Positions 51,473 to 62,771 of a DNA stretch of 64,000 nt are shown in pieces. Under the pieces are notes generated by a model. The model did not search any database. It worked only from the letters and a program-made list of their open reading frames with translations, and was not told where the DNA came from. Source of the DNA: Serratia marcescens subsp. marcescens ATCC 13880 (lineage in GTDB: Bacteria > Pseudomonadota > Gammaproteobacteria > Enterobacterales > Enterobacteriaceae); NCBI RefSeq assembly GCF_017299535.1, contig NZ_CP071238.1:310001-374000 (forward strand). Reading direction: 5' to 3'. Positions within the stretch are counted from its first letter, which is position 1; each line of letters begins with the position of its first letter. Position numbers and translations under genes: made by a program.

Positions 51473-52774
51473 TTACAGCATGACGCTGCCGAGCAGGAAG
51501 CCGAATACCACCGCGAAGATCACGCCCATAGTGCCGGGAATGAAGAACGGATGGTTGAACACGAAGCGGCCGATGCGCGTGGTGCCGGTATCGTCCATCT
51601 GCACCGCGGCGACCAGCGTCGGGTAGGTCGGCAGGATGAACAGGCCGGAAACGGCGGCGAAGGAGGCGACGGCGGTCAGCGGCGACACGTTCAGCGCCAG
51701 CGCCATCGGCATCAGCGCCTTGGCGGTGGCGGCCTGCGAGTACAGCAGCGCCGAGCAGAAGAAGAAGATCACCGCCAGCAGCCACGGGTGCGCCTGAATG
51801 ACGCTGCCGGCCGTCTCTTTGATCCAGTCGATGTTGGCCTGTACGAAGGTGTCGCCCAGCCAGGCGACGCCGAGGATACAGATACAGGCGCTCATGCCGG
51901 CCTTGAAGGTGCTGGAGTTCAGCACCATGTCAGTGTCGACGCGGCACAGCAGGGTGGTCAGCGTGGCGACGCTCAGCATGATGATCAGGATGGCGTTGGT
52001 GGTGTTCATCAGCGGCTTGGCCACCAGGCCCAGGCCCGGGCTGTTGATGATGGCGTAGGCGACCACGCACAGCACGCCCAGCAGGAACAGCAGCACCGAG
52101 GTTTTGGCGCGCGGCTTGATCGCCAGCGCGTTGTTGCCGCGCAGGGTGATCAGACCCTCTTCCAGGCGTTTCAGGTACACCGGGTCGTTAGACAGTTTGG
52201 AGTCGAACAGCCAGGTCACCAGCAGCGACATCACCAGCACCGCGCAGAAGGTGGACGGGATCACCACCATCAGCAGATGCAGGTAGCTGACGCCGTGGCC
52301 TTCCATCACCGAAGACATGTACACCACCGCGGCGGAGATCGGCGAGGCGGTGATGGCGATCTGGGCGGAGACGACGGCGGTCGACAGCGGCCGGCAAGGT
52401 TTAATGCCCTGTTCTTTCGCCACTTCGGCGATCACCGGCAGCGCCGAGAGCGAGATGTTGCCGGTGCCGGCGAAGATGGTCAGGAAGTAGGTGACGATAG
52501 GAGCGAGAATGGTGATGTGCTTGGGGTTCTTGCGCAGCAGCTTTTCGGTCTGCTGCACCAGGTAGTCCATCCCCCCGGCGACCTGCATCGCGGAGATCGC
52601 CGCGATCACCGCCATGATGATGGAAATCACGTCGAAGGGAATGCTGCCTGGCTTGACGCCGATCAGCGCCAGGACCAGAACGCCCAACCCCCCCGCGAAC
52701 CCGATACCGATACCGCCCAACCTGGCCCCTAAAAAGATGGCCAGCAGAACGATAACCAATTCTACGGCTAGCAT
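51473..52774 (-). CDS. dcuA: C4-dicarboxylate transporter DcuA
   Basis: 433 residues with 10 or more hydrophobic segments, the Dcu family. It matches E. coli DcuA across the length (MLAVELVIVLLAIFLGARLG, LSALPVIAEVAKEQGIKP). It exchanges aspartate, fumarate and succinate. It lies right after aspA, which makes fumarate from the imported aspartate. Confidence 0.97.
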   Translation of the reverse strand: MLAVELVIVLLAIFLGARLGGIGIGFAGGLGVLVLALIGVKPGSIPFDVISIIMAVIAAISAMQVAGGMDYLVQQTEKLLRKNPKHITILAPIVTYFLTIFAGTGNISLSALPVIAEVAKEQGIKPCRPLSTAVVSAQIAITASPISAAVVYMSSVMEGHGVSYLHLLMVVIPSTFCAVLVMSLLVTWLFDSKLSNDPVYLKRLEEGLITLRGNNALAIKPRAKTSVLLFLLGVLCVVAYAIINSPGLGLVAKPLMNTTNAILIIMLSVATLTTLLCRVDTDMVLNSSTFKAGMSACICILGVAWLGDTFVQANIDWIKETAGSVIQAHPWLLAVIFFFCSALLYSQAATAKALMPMALALNVSPLTAVASFAAVSGLFILPTYPTLVAAVQMDDTGTTRIGRFVFNHPFFIPGTMGVIFAVVFGFLLGSVML

Positions 52775-52843
52775 AGTGTTTACTCCTTAAAATGAGAGAA
52801 ATTGAAAATCAAACGTTAAAATTTTGTGGGCGCCGGAAAGTAA

Positions 52844-52878
52844 AAAGGCACGCTATCCAGAGGATTTAGCGTGCCTTT
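52844..52878 (-). terminator. Terminator between aspA and dcuA
   Basis: AAAGGCACGCT/AGCGTGCCTTT stem, 22 nt after the aspA stop on the minus strand. E. coli also has a separate dcuA promoter in this gap. Confidence 0.8.
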
Positions 52879-52899
52879 CAGGGCTACCGGGTAGGTCTG

Positions 52900-54336
52900 T
52901 TATTGTTCATTTTCATCCGTATAGCGTTTGGCTTTATAGGCTGGGTGCATCAGGTTCTCCACGGAGAAGATGTCATCCAGCTCGGCTTCGGTCAGCAGGC
53001 CGCGTTCCAGCACCACTTCGCGCACGCTCTTGCCGGTTTCGGCGCAGATCTTCCCGACGATGTCACCGTTGTGGTGGCCGATGAACGGGTTCAGATAGGT
53101 GACGATACCGATCGAGTTGAAGACGTAGTGTTCGCAGACTTCTTTATTCGCGGTGATGCCGTTAATGCATTTTTCCAGCAGGTTATAACAGGCGTTGGTC
53201 AGGATGTGGATCGACTCGAACATCGCCTGGCCGATCACCGGCTCCATCACGTTCAACTGCAGCTGGCCCGCTTCGGCCGCCATGGTAACGCAAGTGTCGT
53301 TGCCAATCACCTTGAAACACACCTGATTGACCACTTCCGGCACCACCGGGTTCACTTTGGCCGGCATGATGGACGATCCCGCCTGCAGCTCCGGCAGGTT
53401 GATTTCGTTCAGGCCGGCGCGCGGGCCGGAGGAGAGCAGGCGCAGGTCGTTGCAGATTTTGGACAGTTTCACCGCCAGGCGTTTGAGCGCGCTGTGCACC
53501 ATCACGTAGGCGCCGCAGTCGGAGGTGGCCTCGATCAGGTCTTCCGCCGGCACCACCGGCAGGCCGCTGACTTCCGCCAGTTTTTGCACCGCCAGCGGCT
53601 GATAGCCTTCCGGAGTGTTGAGCGCGGTGCCGATGGCGGTGGCGCCCAGGTTCACTTCCAGCAGCAGCTCCGCGGTGCGGTGCAGGTTGCGGGTCTCTTC
53701 ATTCAGCAGCACGCTGAAGGCGTGGAATTCCTGGCCGAGGGTCATTGGCACCGCGTCCTGCAGCTGGGTGCGGCCCATTTTCAGAATGGTTTCGAACTCT
53801 TTCGCCTTGCGATCGAAGCCTTCGCGCAGCTGGTTGATGGCGTCGATCAGTTTCTGGTTGGAGGCGTACACCGCGATGCGGAATCCGGTCGGGTAGGCGT
53901 CGTTGGTGGACTGGCATTTATTGAGGTGATCGTTCGGATTCAGGTACTGGTATTCGCCTTTTTGATGGCCCATCAGCTCCAGGCCGATGTTCGCCAGCAC
54001 TTCGTTGGTGTTCATGTTCAGCGAGGTGCCCGCGCCACCCTGGAATACGTCCACCGGGAACTGATCCATGCACTTGCCTTTATCCAGCACCTCGTCGCAG
54101 GCCTGGATGATCACGTCGGCGATTTTGCGCGGGATGGTTTTGAGTTCTTTGTTGGCCATCGCCGCGGCCTTTTTCACCATCACCATGCCGCGAACGAACT
54201 CGGGGACATCGCTGATTTTGCTGTTGCTGATGTAGAAGTTTTCAATCGCACGCAGAGTGTGAACTCCGTAGTAAGCGTCTGCGGGGACTTCACGTGTTCC
54301 TAACAGGTCTTCTTCGATACGAATGTTGTTTGACAT
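52900..54336 (-). CDS. aspA: Aspartate ammonia-lyase
   Basis: 478 residues, the length of E. coli AspA. It splits aspartate to fumarate and ammonia in the cytoplasm. The fumarase/aspartase signature [11 protein letters not shown] holds the catalytic serine loop. It starts [17 protein letters not shown]. The fumarate can feed the fumarate reductase at the right end of the window during anaerobic growth. Confidence 0.98.
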   Translation of the reverse strand: MSNNIRIEEDLLGTREVPADAYYGVHTLRAIENFYISNSKISDVPEFVRGMVMVKKAAAMANKELKTIPRKIADVIIQACDEVLDKGKCMDQFPVDVFQGGAGTSLNMNTNEVLANIGLELMGHQKGEYQYLNPNDHLNKCQSTNDAYPTGFRIAVYASNQKLIDAINQLREGFDRKAKEFETILKMGRTQLQDAVPMTLGQEFHAFSVLLNEETRNLHRTAELLLEVNLGATAIGTALNTPEGYQPLAVQKLAEVSGLPVVPAEDLIEATSDCGAYVMVHSALKRLAVKLSKICNDLRLLSSGPRAGLNEINLPELQAGSSIMPAKVNPVVPEVVNQVCFKVIGNDTCVTMAAEAGQLQLNVMEPVIGQAMFESIHILTNACYNLLEKCINGITANKEVCEHYVFNSIGIVTYLNPFIGHHNGDIVGKICAETGKSVREVVLERGLLTEAELDDIFSVENLMHPAYKAKRYTDENEQ

Positions 54337-54704
54337 GAGAACCTTCTCTATGTGTTGCTGCCGAATTAATAATTTGTCAGGTCAAGGCTAAAGGGCACAG
54401 CCTAAATTAATATTGCCGAAGGCTTGGGGCGTGAAACGATTAACCAAATCGCCCGTTGCTGCCCAGATCATATGCTGGTTGATAAGAAATGACTGAATCC
54501 AGATCACCTTATGGCGTTTAAGGATATGCCCTTTTCCGGTTCTGTGACTTCTTTCACGTTTGTGAACTTTAGCAATAAAAACCGGCTCTCGGTTGAAATG
54601 GTGGGGGGATGCCCTCATTGTAATGGTGTCGGCCGTTTACGGCCTCTTTTTTCGCGCCGTCGCCCCCGTGGCGGCCGCGCTTTACCTACCGATAGGAGAA
54701 CCAG
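54337..54704. promoter_or_regulatory. Divergent aspA / fxsA promoter region
   Basis: 368 bp with no gene I can support. It contains a near-perfect CRP site (listed separately) and must hold promoters for both genes. Confidence 0.55.
54543..54558. promoter_or_regulatory. CRP binding site upstream of aspA
   Basis: TGTGA-CTTCTT-TCACG matches the CRP consensus TGTGA-N6-TCACA at 9 of 10 positions. It is about 207 nt from the aspA ATG; E. coli aspA is CRP-activated. Confidence 0.65.
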
Positions 54705-55193
54705 GTGCGCTGGTTACCGCTACTGCTGATATTTCTGCTGGCTTACATAGAAATATCCATCTTTATCAAAGTCGCCGCCGTGCTCGGCGTGGCTGTCACC
54801 CTGTTGCTGGTGGTGTTCAGCTCCTGCGTCGGCATTTCGCTGGTGCGCAATCAGGGCATGAAAACCTTCGTCCAGATGCAGCAAAAACTGGCGGCCGGCG
54901 AAAGCCCGGCGGCGGAAATGGTGAAAAGCGTTTCGCTGGTGCTGGCGGGCTTCCTGCTGCTGATTCCGGGCTTCTTCACCGACTTCCTCGGCCTGCTGCT
55001 GCTGCTGCCGCCAGTGCAAAAATCGCTGACGCTGAAGCTGATGCCGCATCTGTCGGTGTATCGCCCCGGCGGTTGGACGGGCGGCGACGCCGCCAACGGC
55101 AACACCTTTGACGGCGAATTCCAGCGTAAGGACGACGAGCGCCCGGTGCTGGAACACCGCCCGGACGAGGATCGCAAACCTCACGATCGTTAA
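54705..55193 (+). CDS. fxsA: Inner-membrane protein FxsA
   Basis: 162 residues from a GTG behind TAGGAGA. It has the pattern RWLPLLLIFLLAYIEISIF, VRNQGMKTFVQMQQKLAAGE and PGFFTDFLGLLLLLPPVQ, the same as E. coli FxsA, with membrane segments followed by a polar tail (NTFDGEFQRKDDER). Overproduction in E. coli relieves exclusion of phage T7 by the F plasmid; the normal role is unknown. Confidence 0.94.
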   Translation: MRWLPLLLIFLLAYIEISIFIKVAAVLGVAVTLLLVVFSSCVGISLVRNQGMKTFVQMQQKLAAGESPAAEMVKSVSLVLAGFLLLIPGFFTDFLGLLLLLPPVQKSLTLKLMPHLSVYRPGGWTGGDAANGNTFDGEFQRKDDERPVLEHRPDEDRKPHDR

Positions 55194-55197
55194 GCAA

Positions 55198-55220
55198 ACG
55201 CGGCCCAGGCCGCGTTTTTC
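55198..55220 (+). terminator. fxsA terminator
   Basis: ACGCGGCC/GGCCGCGT hairpin and T run after fxsA, before the groE promoter. Confidence 0.8.
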
Positions 55221-55272
55221 ATCTCTGCGGCACTCGCCGAACCAAAAATGCGAAATTTTTTTCGTTAGCCCC

Positions 55273-55300
55273 CTTGAAGGGGGCTGGAACGCCCCCATCT
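55273..55300 (+). promoter_or_regulatory. Heat-shock (sigma-32) promoter of groSL
   Basis: CTTGAA at 55273-55278 and CCCCATCT at 55293-55300 with a 14-bp spacer match the sigma-32 consensus CTTGAA-N13-15-CCCCATNT. It lies 83 nt before the groS ATG. Confidence 0.88.
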
Positions 55301-55382
55301 CAAATGCCACGAGGCCGGTAATAACAACCATCCGGTGTACAACCCTAAATCTGATAGAGACCTTCTTACAGGAGAGCGTTCA

Positions 55383-55676
55383 ATGAGTATTCGTCCATTG
55401 CATGACCGCGTTATCGTCAAGCGCAAAGAAGTTGAATCAAAATCTGCTGGCGGCATCGTCCTGACTGGCTCTGCTGCGGGTAAATCCACTCGCGGTGAAG
55501 TGGTTGCAGTGGGTAAAGGGCGTGTGCTGGAAAACGGCAACATCCAACCGCTGGATGTGAAAGTTGGCGATATCGTGATTTTCAACGACGGCTACGGCGT
55601 GAAAGCAGAGAAGATCGACAATGAAGAAGTGTTGATCATGTCCGAAAGCGACATTCTGGCAATTGTTGAAGCGTAA
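55383..55676 (+). CDS. groS: Co-chaperonin GroES
   Basis: 97 residues starting [18 protein letters not shown]. The mobile loop region [12 protein letters not shown] that docks on GroEL is present. A frame 16 codons longer is not used: the ATG at 55383 follows AGGAGAGC and fits the family. Seven subunits cap the GroEL chamber. Confidence 0.98.
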   Translation: MSIRPLHDRVIVKRKEVESKSAGGIVLTGSAAGKSTRGEVVAVGKGRVLENGNIQPLDVKVGDIVIFNDGYGVKAEKIDNEEVLIMSESDILAIVEA

Positions 55677-55708
55677 TTGCGCTTTATCTTCTGAACTGAA
55701 CGAGTTGA

Positions 55709-57367
<1,659 letters not shown>

Positions 57368-57393
57368 TCATCCCCCACACGCTTGTGTGCTGA

Positions 57394-57425
57394 GAACCCC
57401 GGTCAAGTGACCGGGGTTTTTTTAT
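57394..57425 (+). terminator. groSL terminator
   Basis: AACCCCGGTC/GACCGGGGTT stem followed by seven T, just after groL. Confidence 0.88.
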
Positions 57426-57611
57426 GCCTGAGCGCCGCCGCACTGTATTTGATGATATTTTTGCCGCCGGAGGCGATTTAACTGGTAAACTGGTAAGTCA
57501 TCAGCTGTCGCTCAAGACGTTGGCCCGCTAGCCGTGGCAACGGATGCTTAAGAGATGGCATCGCTTTCTGATAAGCTTTTGCGTAATTCTCAACATCGAA
57601 TGGGGAACAAG

Positions 57612-57956
57612 ATGCGGATTAAAGCCTTACTGGGTCTTTCGGCAGCGATGCTGCTGGCGGGTTGCAGCACCACTCATGAACTGACCGCTGCGGGTCAGCA
57701 GATCAAGTTCACCGACAGCAAGCCGGCGGCGGAATGCCAGCTGCTGGGGGAAGTGACCGGCACCCAGAGCAACTGGCTGTCCGGCAACGGCGGTGAGGGC
57801 AGCTCCATGCGCGGTGCGGCCAACGATCTGCGCAACAAGGCGGCGGCGATGGGCGGCAACGTCATTTACGGCGCCAACAGCCCAAGCCAGAACCTGCTCT
57901 CCAGCTTCGCGCCGCTGGACAGCAAAATGGTCGGCCAGGTTTACAAGTGCCCGTAA
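57612..57956 (+). CDS. yjeI: Lipoprotein YjeI (DUF4156)
   Basis: 114 residues with a lipoprotein signal; the lipobox LLAGC sets the mature N-terminal cysteine. The conserved block ECQLLGEVTGTQSNWLSG and MRGAANDLRNKAAAMGGNVIYG match E. coli YjeI. The ATG at 57612 (after GGGGAA) gives a compact signal; upstream starts are possible. Function unknown. Confidence 0.9.
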   Translation: MRIKALLGLSAAMLLAGCSTTHELTAAGQQIKFTDSKPAAECQLLGEVTGTQSNWLSGNGGEGSSMRGAANDLRNKAAAMGGNVIYGANSPSQNLLSSFAPLDSKMVGQVYKCP

Positions 57957-57990
57957 GGCGCTGAGGCCAAACGCCGCACAGAGATAAAAA

Positions 57991-58018
57991 AAGAGGAATG
58001 CCACGGCATTCCTCTTTT
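57991..58018. terminator. Two-way terminator between yjeI and epmB
   Basis: AAGAGGAATGCC/GGCATTCCTCTT hairpin with A-rich and T-rich flanks between convergent genes. Confidence 0.85.
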
Positions 58019-58044
58019 CGTTCCATCGGGCCATGTGGCGCGCG

Positions 58045-59073
58045 TCATTCCTGCATCAGGCGCAGGTCGATCGGCGTTTTGCTCGGTTCGCCGCCCACTT
58101 CACGCGTCAGGCGCGGCACCAGATAACCGGACACCTTGCTCAGCAGCGCCTGCATGATGACGCGCGCTTCATCGTCGCTGACCATGAAGTGCGCCGCGCC
58201 CTGCACCTTGTCCAGCACGTGGATATAGTAGGGCAGGATGCCGGCGTCGAACAGCGCGTTGCTGAGCGCCGCCAGCGTGTCGGCATCGTCGTTGACGTCG
58301 CGCAGCAGCACGCTTTGGTTGAGCAGCGTGACGCCGGCGAGGCGCAGCTGGGCCATGGCGCTCCGCAGCTCGCGGTCGATTTCGTTGGCGTGGTTGATGT
58401 GCGTGACCATCAGCACCTGCAGGCGCGAGGCTGACAGCAGACGGCACAGCGCCGGCGTAATGCGCGCCGGGATCACCACCGGCAGACGGGTGTGAATGCG
58501 CAGGCGTTTCAGGTGCGGGATGGCCTCCAGTTCGCCGACCAGCCACTCCAACTCGCTGTCTTTGGCCATCAGCGGGTCGCCGCCGGAAAAAATGATCTCG
58601 TCGAGTTCCGGGTGTTGGCGGATATAATCCAGCGCCTGCCGCCAGTTGTTCTTGTTGCCCTGATTATCCTGATAGGGGAAGTGGCGGCGGAAGCAGTAAC
58701 GGCAGTTGACCGCACAGCCGCCTTTGACCAGCAGCAGCGCGCGATTGCGGTATTTGTGCAGCAGTCCCGGCACCACGCTGCGCTGCTCATCGAGCGGATC
58801 GGTGGTGAACCCTGGGGCGTTGATGAACTCTTCTCTGGCGGTCAGCACCTGGCGCAGCAGCGGGTCGTTGGCATCGCCGGGGCGCATGCGCGCAGCGAAG
58901 GCGCGCGGCACGCGCAGGGCAAACAGCCGGCGGGCATCGCGCCCCTGCGGCAGTTCCGGATGCGTATTCAGTGACAAAAGCTGCAGTAATTCATCGGGAT
59001 CGGTAATAACATCGGCGAGTTGATGCAACCAATCTTCTCTATGTGCCGTACTTTGGGTTATAATGTGTGCCAT
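58045..59073 (-). CDS. epmB: EF-P lysine 2,3-aminomutase EpmB
   Basis: 342 residues, radical SAM enzyme. The iron-sulfur motif is in KGGCAVNCRYCFRRHFPY (CxxxCxxC). It makes (R)-beta-lysine that EpmA attaches to elongation factor P. It is divergent from efp, the gene of its target pathway, with 42 nt between the starts. Confidence 0.96.
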   Translation of the reverse strand: MAHIITQSTAHREDWLHQLADVITDPDELLQLLSLNTHPELPQGRDARRLFALRVPRAFAARMRPGDANDPLLRQVLTAREEFINAPGFTTDPLDEQRSVVPGLLHKYRNRALLLVKGGCAVNCRYCFRRHFPYQDNQGNKNNWRQALDYIRQHPELDEIIFSGGDPLMAKDSELEWLVGELEAIPHLKRLRIHTRLPVVIPARITPALCRLLSASRLQVLMVTHINHANEIDRELRSAMAQLRLAGVTLLNQSVLLRDVNDDADTLAALSNALFDAGILPYYIHVLDKVQGAAHFMVSDDEARVIMQALLSKVSGYLVPRLTREVGGEPSKTPIDLRLMQE

Positions 59074-59115
59074 TTTTTTGGCTAAGCTACCAGTTCAAAT
59101 ATTCAGAGGGCCATC

Positions 59116-59682
59116 ATGGCGACTTATTCTAGCAACGATTTCCGTCCGGGTCTTAAAATCATGTTCGAGGGCGAACCTTACGCCGTCGAAGCCAGTGAGT
59201 TCGTTAAGCCGGGCAAAGGCCAGGCGTTTGCACGCGTGAAAATGCGTCGTCTGCTGACCGGCACCCGCGTGGAAAAAACCTTCAAGTCTACCGATTCTTG
59301 CGAAGGCGCAGACGTGATGGACACCAACATGAACTACCTGTACAGCGACGGTGAGTTCTACCACTTCATGCACCCTGAGTCTTTCGAACAGCATCAGGTT
59401 GACGGCAAAACCGTCGGTGACGCGGCCAAATGGCTGCAGGATAACGCAGAGTGCATCATCACCCTGTGGGATGGCCGTCCAATCGCCGTTCAGCCGCCGA
59501 ACTTCATCGAAGCGGAAATCACCGATACCGATCCTGGCCTGAAAGGCGATACCGCAGGGACTGGCGGCAAGCCGGCGACCCTGAGCACCGGCGCCGTGGT
59601 GAAAGTGCCGTTGTTCGTCCAGATCGGCGAAGTGATCAAGGTTGACACTCGCTCTGGCGAATACGTCTCTCGCGTTAAATAA
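59116..59682 (+). CDS. efp: Elongation factor P
   Basis: 188 residues. The modified lysine is in KPGKGQAF (residue 34). EF-P helps ribosomes make proline-proline bonds. The full family sequence is present, ending [10 protein letters not shown]. Confidence 0.98.
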   Translation: MATYSSNDFRPGLKIMFEGEPYAVEASEFVKPGKGQAFARVKMRRLLTGTRVEKTFKSTDSCEGADVMDTNMNYLYSDGEFYHFMHPESFEQHQVDGKTVGDAAKWLQDNAECIITLWDGRPIAVQPPNFIEAEITDTDPGLKGDTAGTGGKPATLSTGAVVKVPLFVQIGEVIKVDTRSGEYVSRVK

Positions 59683-59687
59683 GTTTC

Positions 59688-59720
59688 AAAACAGAGGAAC
59701 CCTGGCGGTTCCTCTGTTTT
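59688..59720 (+). terminator. efp terminator
   Basis: AAAACAGAGGAACC/GGTTCCTCTGTTTT stem right after efp. Confidence 0.85.
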
Positions 59721-59752
59721 ACCCCATCCCCGTTCGTTGGCAGAAAATCCGC

Positions 59753-59884
59753 ATGTTCAAGAAAACGTTGTTGGCCGTGCTCTCCCTGTTGTTCCTTTTC
59801 TCCCTCAGCAGTTGCAATACGTTTCGCGGTTTCGGCGAAGACGTTCAGCATCTCGGCGGCGCCATTTCGCGCACGGCCAGCTGA
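59753..59884 (+). CDS. ecnA: Entericidin A (small lipoprotein)
   Basis: 43 residues: a lipoprotein signal with lipobox LSSC, then NTFRGFGEDVQHLGGAIS. In E. coli EcnA is described as the antidote to EcnB. The 38-codon longer upstream frame has no signal-like start. It is followed by its relative ecnB. Confidence 0.9.
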   Translation: MFKKTLLAVLSLLFLFSLSSCNTFRGFGEDVQHLGGAISRTAS

Positions 59885-60004
59885 CCCGGCCCTTAACCCG
59901 ATGTATTCGCGCCACAAAGCCGGTGGCGATTCCACTCTCTGCGCCAATTTTGACTACGCTTAGAAAGCCGTACTTTTTCATCAACGACAAATAAGGACTT
60001 TCTT

Positions 60005-60136
60005 ATGCTGAAGAAAAGTATTATCGCGATCTTCTCTTTGATGATTTTGAGCTCGCTGACCGCCTGCAACACCACCCGCGGCGTGGGTGAAGACATTCAG
60101 GCCGGCGGCAAGGCCATTCAGCGCAGCGCGGAGTAA
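60005..60136 (+). CDS. ecnB: Entericidin B (small lipoprotein)
   Basis: 43 residues starting [16 protein letters not shown] with lipobox LTAC, then [20 protein letters not shown]. It matches the bacteriolytic entericidin B family, induced by sigma-S in E. coli in stationary phase. ACTTTCTT before the ATG is a poor ribosome site except for AAGGAC at ~59992. Confidence 0.9.
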   Translation: MLKKSIIAIFSLMILSSLTACNTTRGVGEDIQAGGKAIQRSAE

Positions 60137-60263
60137 TCCGTTCTCCACCCGGCGGCGTTCCCGCTGCGGAGGGCCGCCGCATTTCCACCTCTTGCCTGCG
60201 CGTTCACGCTGTTGCTATTCTGCCGCAGTGCGGGTGAGGTTGCCCGCCATTCATCACTCAGCT

Positions 60264-60308
60264 GAACGGGACGACCCGTTTACGCGTCATTTTATCGGGG
60301 ACGACCCC
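60264..60308 (+). ncRNA. Guanidine-II riboswitch (mini-ykkC)
   Basis: Two small hairpins with ACGA loops: AACGGG-ACGA-CCCGTT at 60265-60280 and GGGG-ACGA-CCCC at 60297-60308, 16 nt apart. This is the defining form of the guanidine-II class. The second hairpin ends 5 nt before the GGGAGG of sugE, so guanidine binding is expected to free the ribosome site. Confidence 0.92.
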
Positions 60309-60328
60309 AGTGGTAGGGAGGCCGTCTC

Positions 60329-60646
60329 ATGGCCTGGATTATTTTGCTTATCGCCGGTTTGCTCGAAGTGGTTTGGGCTATCGGTCTGAAATACACCCAC
60401 GGTTTTACCCGGCTGACGCCGAGCATCATCACCATCGCCGCAATGGTGGTCAGCATGTTGCTGTTGGCCAACGCCATGAAAACGCTGCCCGCCGGCACCG
60501 CCTATGCGGTGTGGACCGGCATCGGCGCGGTGGGCGCGGCCATCATGGGCATGGTGTTGTTGGGCGAATCGACCAATATTGCGCGCATCATCAGCCTGTG
60601 CCTGATCGTGGTCGGCATACTCGGGCTGAAGTTCAGCAGTCACTGA
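60329..60646 (+). CDS. sugE: Guanidinium exporter SugE (Gdx)
   Basis: 105 residues, small multidrug resistance family, four membrane segments. The key glutamate is in [18 protein letters not shown]. Members under guanidine riboswitches export guanidinium; the riboswitch upstream supports this. The end overlaps the convergent blc gene by 7 nt. Confidence 0.95.
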   Translation: MAWIILLIAGLLEVVWAIGLKYTHGFTRLTPSIITIAAMVVSMLLLANAMKTLPAGTAYAVWTGIGAVGAAIMGMVLLGESTNIARIISLCLIVVGILGLKFSSH

Positions 60647-61173
60647 TCGGCGGACTGCTGCACCCAGATCAGCGCATCGGTGGCGAAACCGTAGCCCTTG
60701 GCTGTCTGCAATAAACGGTCGCGTACGCTGGCGTCAAGCGTCGGCGTGCGCGACAGGATCCACAGATAGTCGCGGTTAGGGCCGCAAACCAGCGCGTAGC
60801 GATATTCCGGATCCAGGGCTATCACGTTGTAGCCGCCATAGAAGGGACCGAAGAACGACACTTTCAGCGCCGCGACCTGCGGTGAACCGATAAAGTAGGC
60901 TTTGCCTTCGCTTTCTTGCCATTGCTGTTTTTGCGCATTGAAGCCGCGATTGATGACTTTCAGTCCGCCGTCGGCACGCGGGCCGTAATGGGCGGTCACC
61001 TGCTGCAAACCGCGTTCAAAACGATGATCCAGACGAGCGATCTCATACCAGGTGCCGAGATAGCGCTGGCTGTCGAAAGGGGTCACGACCTTGATGTCTT
61101 TAGGCGGGGAGACGCTGCAGGCGACGGAGAGCAGGGCGGAAAGCATGACGCTAAGCTTTGACCATAAACGCAT
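60640..61173 (-). CDS. blc: Outer-membrane lipoprotein lipocalin Blc
   Basis: 177 residues with lipobox LSVAC. The lipocalin signature [19 protein letters not shown] and later [19 protein letters not shown] are as in E. coli Blc. It binds lysophospholipids at the outer membrane. ampC, which lies between blc and frdD in E. coli, is absent here. Confidence 0.95.
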   Translation of the reverse strand: MRLWSKLSVMLSALLSVACSVSPPKDIKVVTPFDSQRYLGTWYEIARLDHRFERGLQQVTAHYGPRADGGLKVINRGFNAQKQQWQESEGKAYFIGSPQVAALKVSFFGPFYGGYNVIALDPEYRYALVCGPNRDYLWILSRTPTLDASVRDRLLQTAKGYGFATDALIWVQQSADQ

Positions 61174-61225
61174 CGGTGACTCCTGTTTACCGGGGGCGAG
61201 TAGACAGTGTAGCCGATGAGAAAAG

Positions 61226-61249
61226 GGCGGCCAACGGGCGTTGGCCGCC
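61226..61249 (-). terminator. frd operon terminator
   Basis: GGCGGCCAAC/GTTGGCCGCC stem between frdD and blc. Read on the minus strand it lies 8 nt past the frdD stop. In E. coli this position holds an attenuator before ampC. Confidence 0.8.
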
Positions 61250-61257
61250 TGAGCGGT

Positions 61258-61617
61258 TTACAGCGTGACGACGCCGATGACGGTGACGACGCTGAGTATC
61301 GCCGCCAGACCGTAGAACACCCACTTGCCGGCTGGCACGTGGATCTTCAGATCGTGCATCGCATGGTGGATGCGGTGCAGGCCGCACCACAGCGGCAGAA
61401 TGATCATCAGCAGCAGGAACAGACGGCCTATGAGGCTCTGGCAGAACGCCAGCACGCGCTCATAACCCAGCGCTTCACCGGGGAACAGCCCCAGCGGCAG
61501 CAGAATGCCGACCAGCAGCACGATGGCCGGCGCGACAATCGCGCCCCACATGCCGCCGGCGCCGAACAATCCCCAGAAAACCGGCTCGTCGGAGCGTTTA
61601 GGTGCTTGATTTATCAT
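61258..61617 (-). CDS. frdD: Fumarate reductase membrane subunit FrdD
   Basis: 119 residues with three membrane segments; starts [21 protein letters not shown] as in E. coli. With FrdC it anchors FrdAB and binds menaquinol. Last gene of frdABCD. Confidence 0.97.
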   Translation of the reverse strand: MINQAPKRSDEPVFWGLFGAGGMWGAIVAPAIVLLVGILLPLGLFPGEALGYERVLAFCQSLIGRLFLLLMIILPLWCGLHRIHHAMHDLKIHVPAGKWVFYGLAAILSVVTVIGVVTL

Positions 61618-61629
61618 GATTCCTCCGGA

Positions 61630-62022
61630 TTAGAACAGGGCCACGGCCAGGATGACCACGCTGACGACGATCGTGACGGCCCACAGCCCTTTCACGATGG
61701 GGCCCGGTCCCATTTTCTCGCTGTTGACCACGATATTGGCGGCCTTCGGCGCCAGATCGAACCAGGTTTTGGTGTGCAGCGCCGCCGCCAGCAGGGCGAC
61801 GACGTTGATTAACAGCACCAGCGGGTTCTGCAAGAAGCCGACGAAGCCGGCCCAGCTCTCGGCGCCGCCCTTCAGCGCGAACACGCCGTAGAGCAGCACG
61901 ATGCTGAACCAGACCGCCAGCACCGAGGTGCCTTCACGCAGCATGTAGAAACGGTAGAAGCCGAGCTTTTGCCACCAGGTGGGCGTCATGGTGCGCACAT
62001 AGGGCTTACGTTGAGTTGTCAT
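61630..62022 (-). CDS. frdC: Fumarate reductase membrane subunit FrdC
   Basis: 130 residues with three membrane segments. The ATG at 62022 gives the family start [17 protein letters not shown] after GGGAGAA; a 40-codon longer frame overlaps frdB and is not used. It contains the conserved LREGTS and [14 protein letters not shown]. Confidence 0.97.
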   Translation of the reverse strand: MTTQRKPYVRTMTPTWWQKLGFYRFYMLREGTSVLAVWFSIVLLYGVFALKGGAESWAGFVGFLQNPLVLLINVVALLAAALHTKTWFDLAPKAANIVVNSEKMGPGPIVKGLWAVTIVVSVVILAVALF

Positions 62023-62036
62023 GGCAATTTTCTCCC

Positions 62037-62771
62037 TTATTGCGGCTTCAACATGGCGATCATGAAGTCTTTGGCGCTCTCCACCTTGCCTTGCTGGATA
62101 GCGGCGGCGGGATCGACGTGTTTCGGACAGACTTCGGAGCAATAGCCGACGAAGGTGCAGCTCCAGACGCCGTTTTGGCCGTTGAGCTGCGGCATGCGCT
62201 GTTTCTTGCCGTGGTCGCGGTTGTCCAGGTTATAGCGGTGCGCCAGCGTGATCGCCGCCGGGCCGATAAACTCGGGGTTGAGGCCGAACTGCGGGCACGC
62301 CGCGTAGCACAGGCCGCAGTTGATGCAGCCGGAGAACTGGTGGTACTTGGCCATCTGCGCCGGGGTCTGCACGTTCGGGCCATCCTCCGGTTTGCGATCG
62401 TTGCCGATGATGTACGGTTTGATCGCCTCCAGGCTTTCGATGAAGTGGGTCATGTCGACCACCAGATCGCGCTCGATCGGGAAGTTGCCCAGCGCTTCGA
62501 CCTTCATGCCGCCGACGTAGTCGCGCAGGAAGGTTTTGCACGCCAACTTCGGCACGCGGTTGACCATCATGCCGCAGGAGCCGCAGATCGCCATGCGGCA
62601 AGACCAGCGGTAGGAGAGATCCGGCGCCAGGTTATCCTTGATATAGCCTAGCGCATCGAGCAGCGAGGTCTGTTCGTCGTAAGGCACGGCGTAAGTGACG
62701 AAATGCGGTTCGGCGTCGCTTTCCGGGTTATAGCGCATGACGTCGATCTTCAGGGTTTGCATCTCAGCCAT
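62037..62771 (-). CDS. frdB: Fumarate reductase iron-sulfur subunit FrdB
   Basis: 244 residues with three cluster motifs: [14 protein letters not shown] for 2Fe-2S, and [12 protein letters not shown] and [13 protein letters not shown] for 4Fe-4S and 3Fe-4S. It passes electrons from menaquinol to FrdA. It overlaps the end of frdA by 8 nt. Confidence 0.98.
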   Translation of the reverse strand: MAEMQTLKIDVMRYNPESDAEPHFVTYAVPYDEQTSLLDALGYIKDNLAPDLSYRWSCRMAICGSCGMMVNRVPKLACKTFLRDYVGGMKVEALGNFPIERDLVVDMTHFIESLEAIKPYIIGNDRKPEDGPNVQTPAQMAKYHQFSGCINCGLCYAACPQFGLNPEFIGPAAITLAHRYNLDNRDHGKKQRMPQLNGQNGVWSCTFVGYCSEVCPKHVDPAAAIQQGKVESAKDFMIAMLKPQ

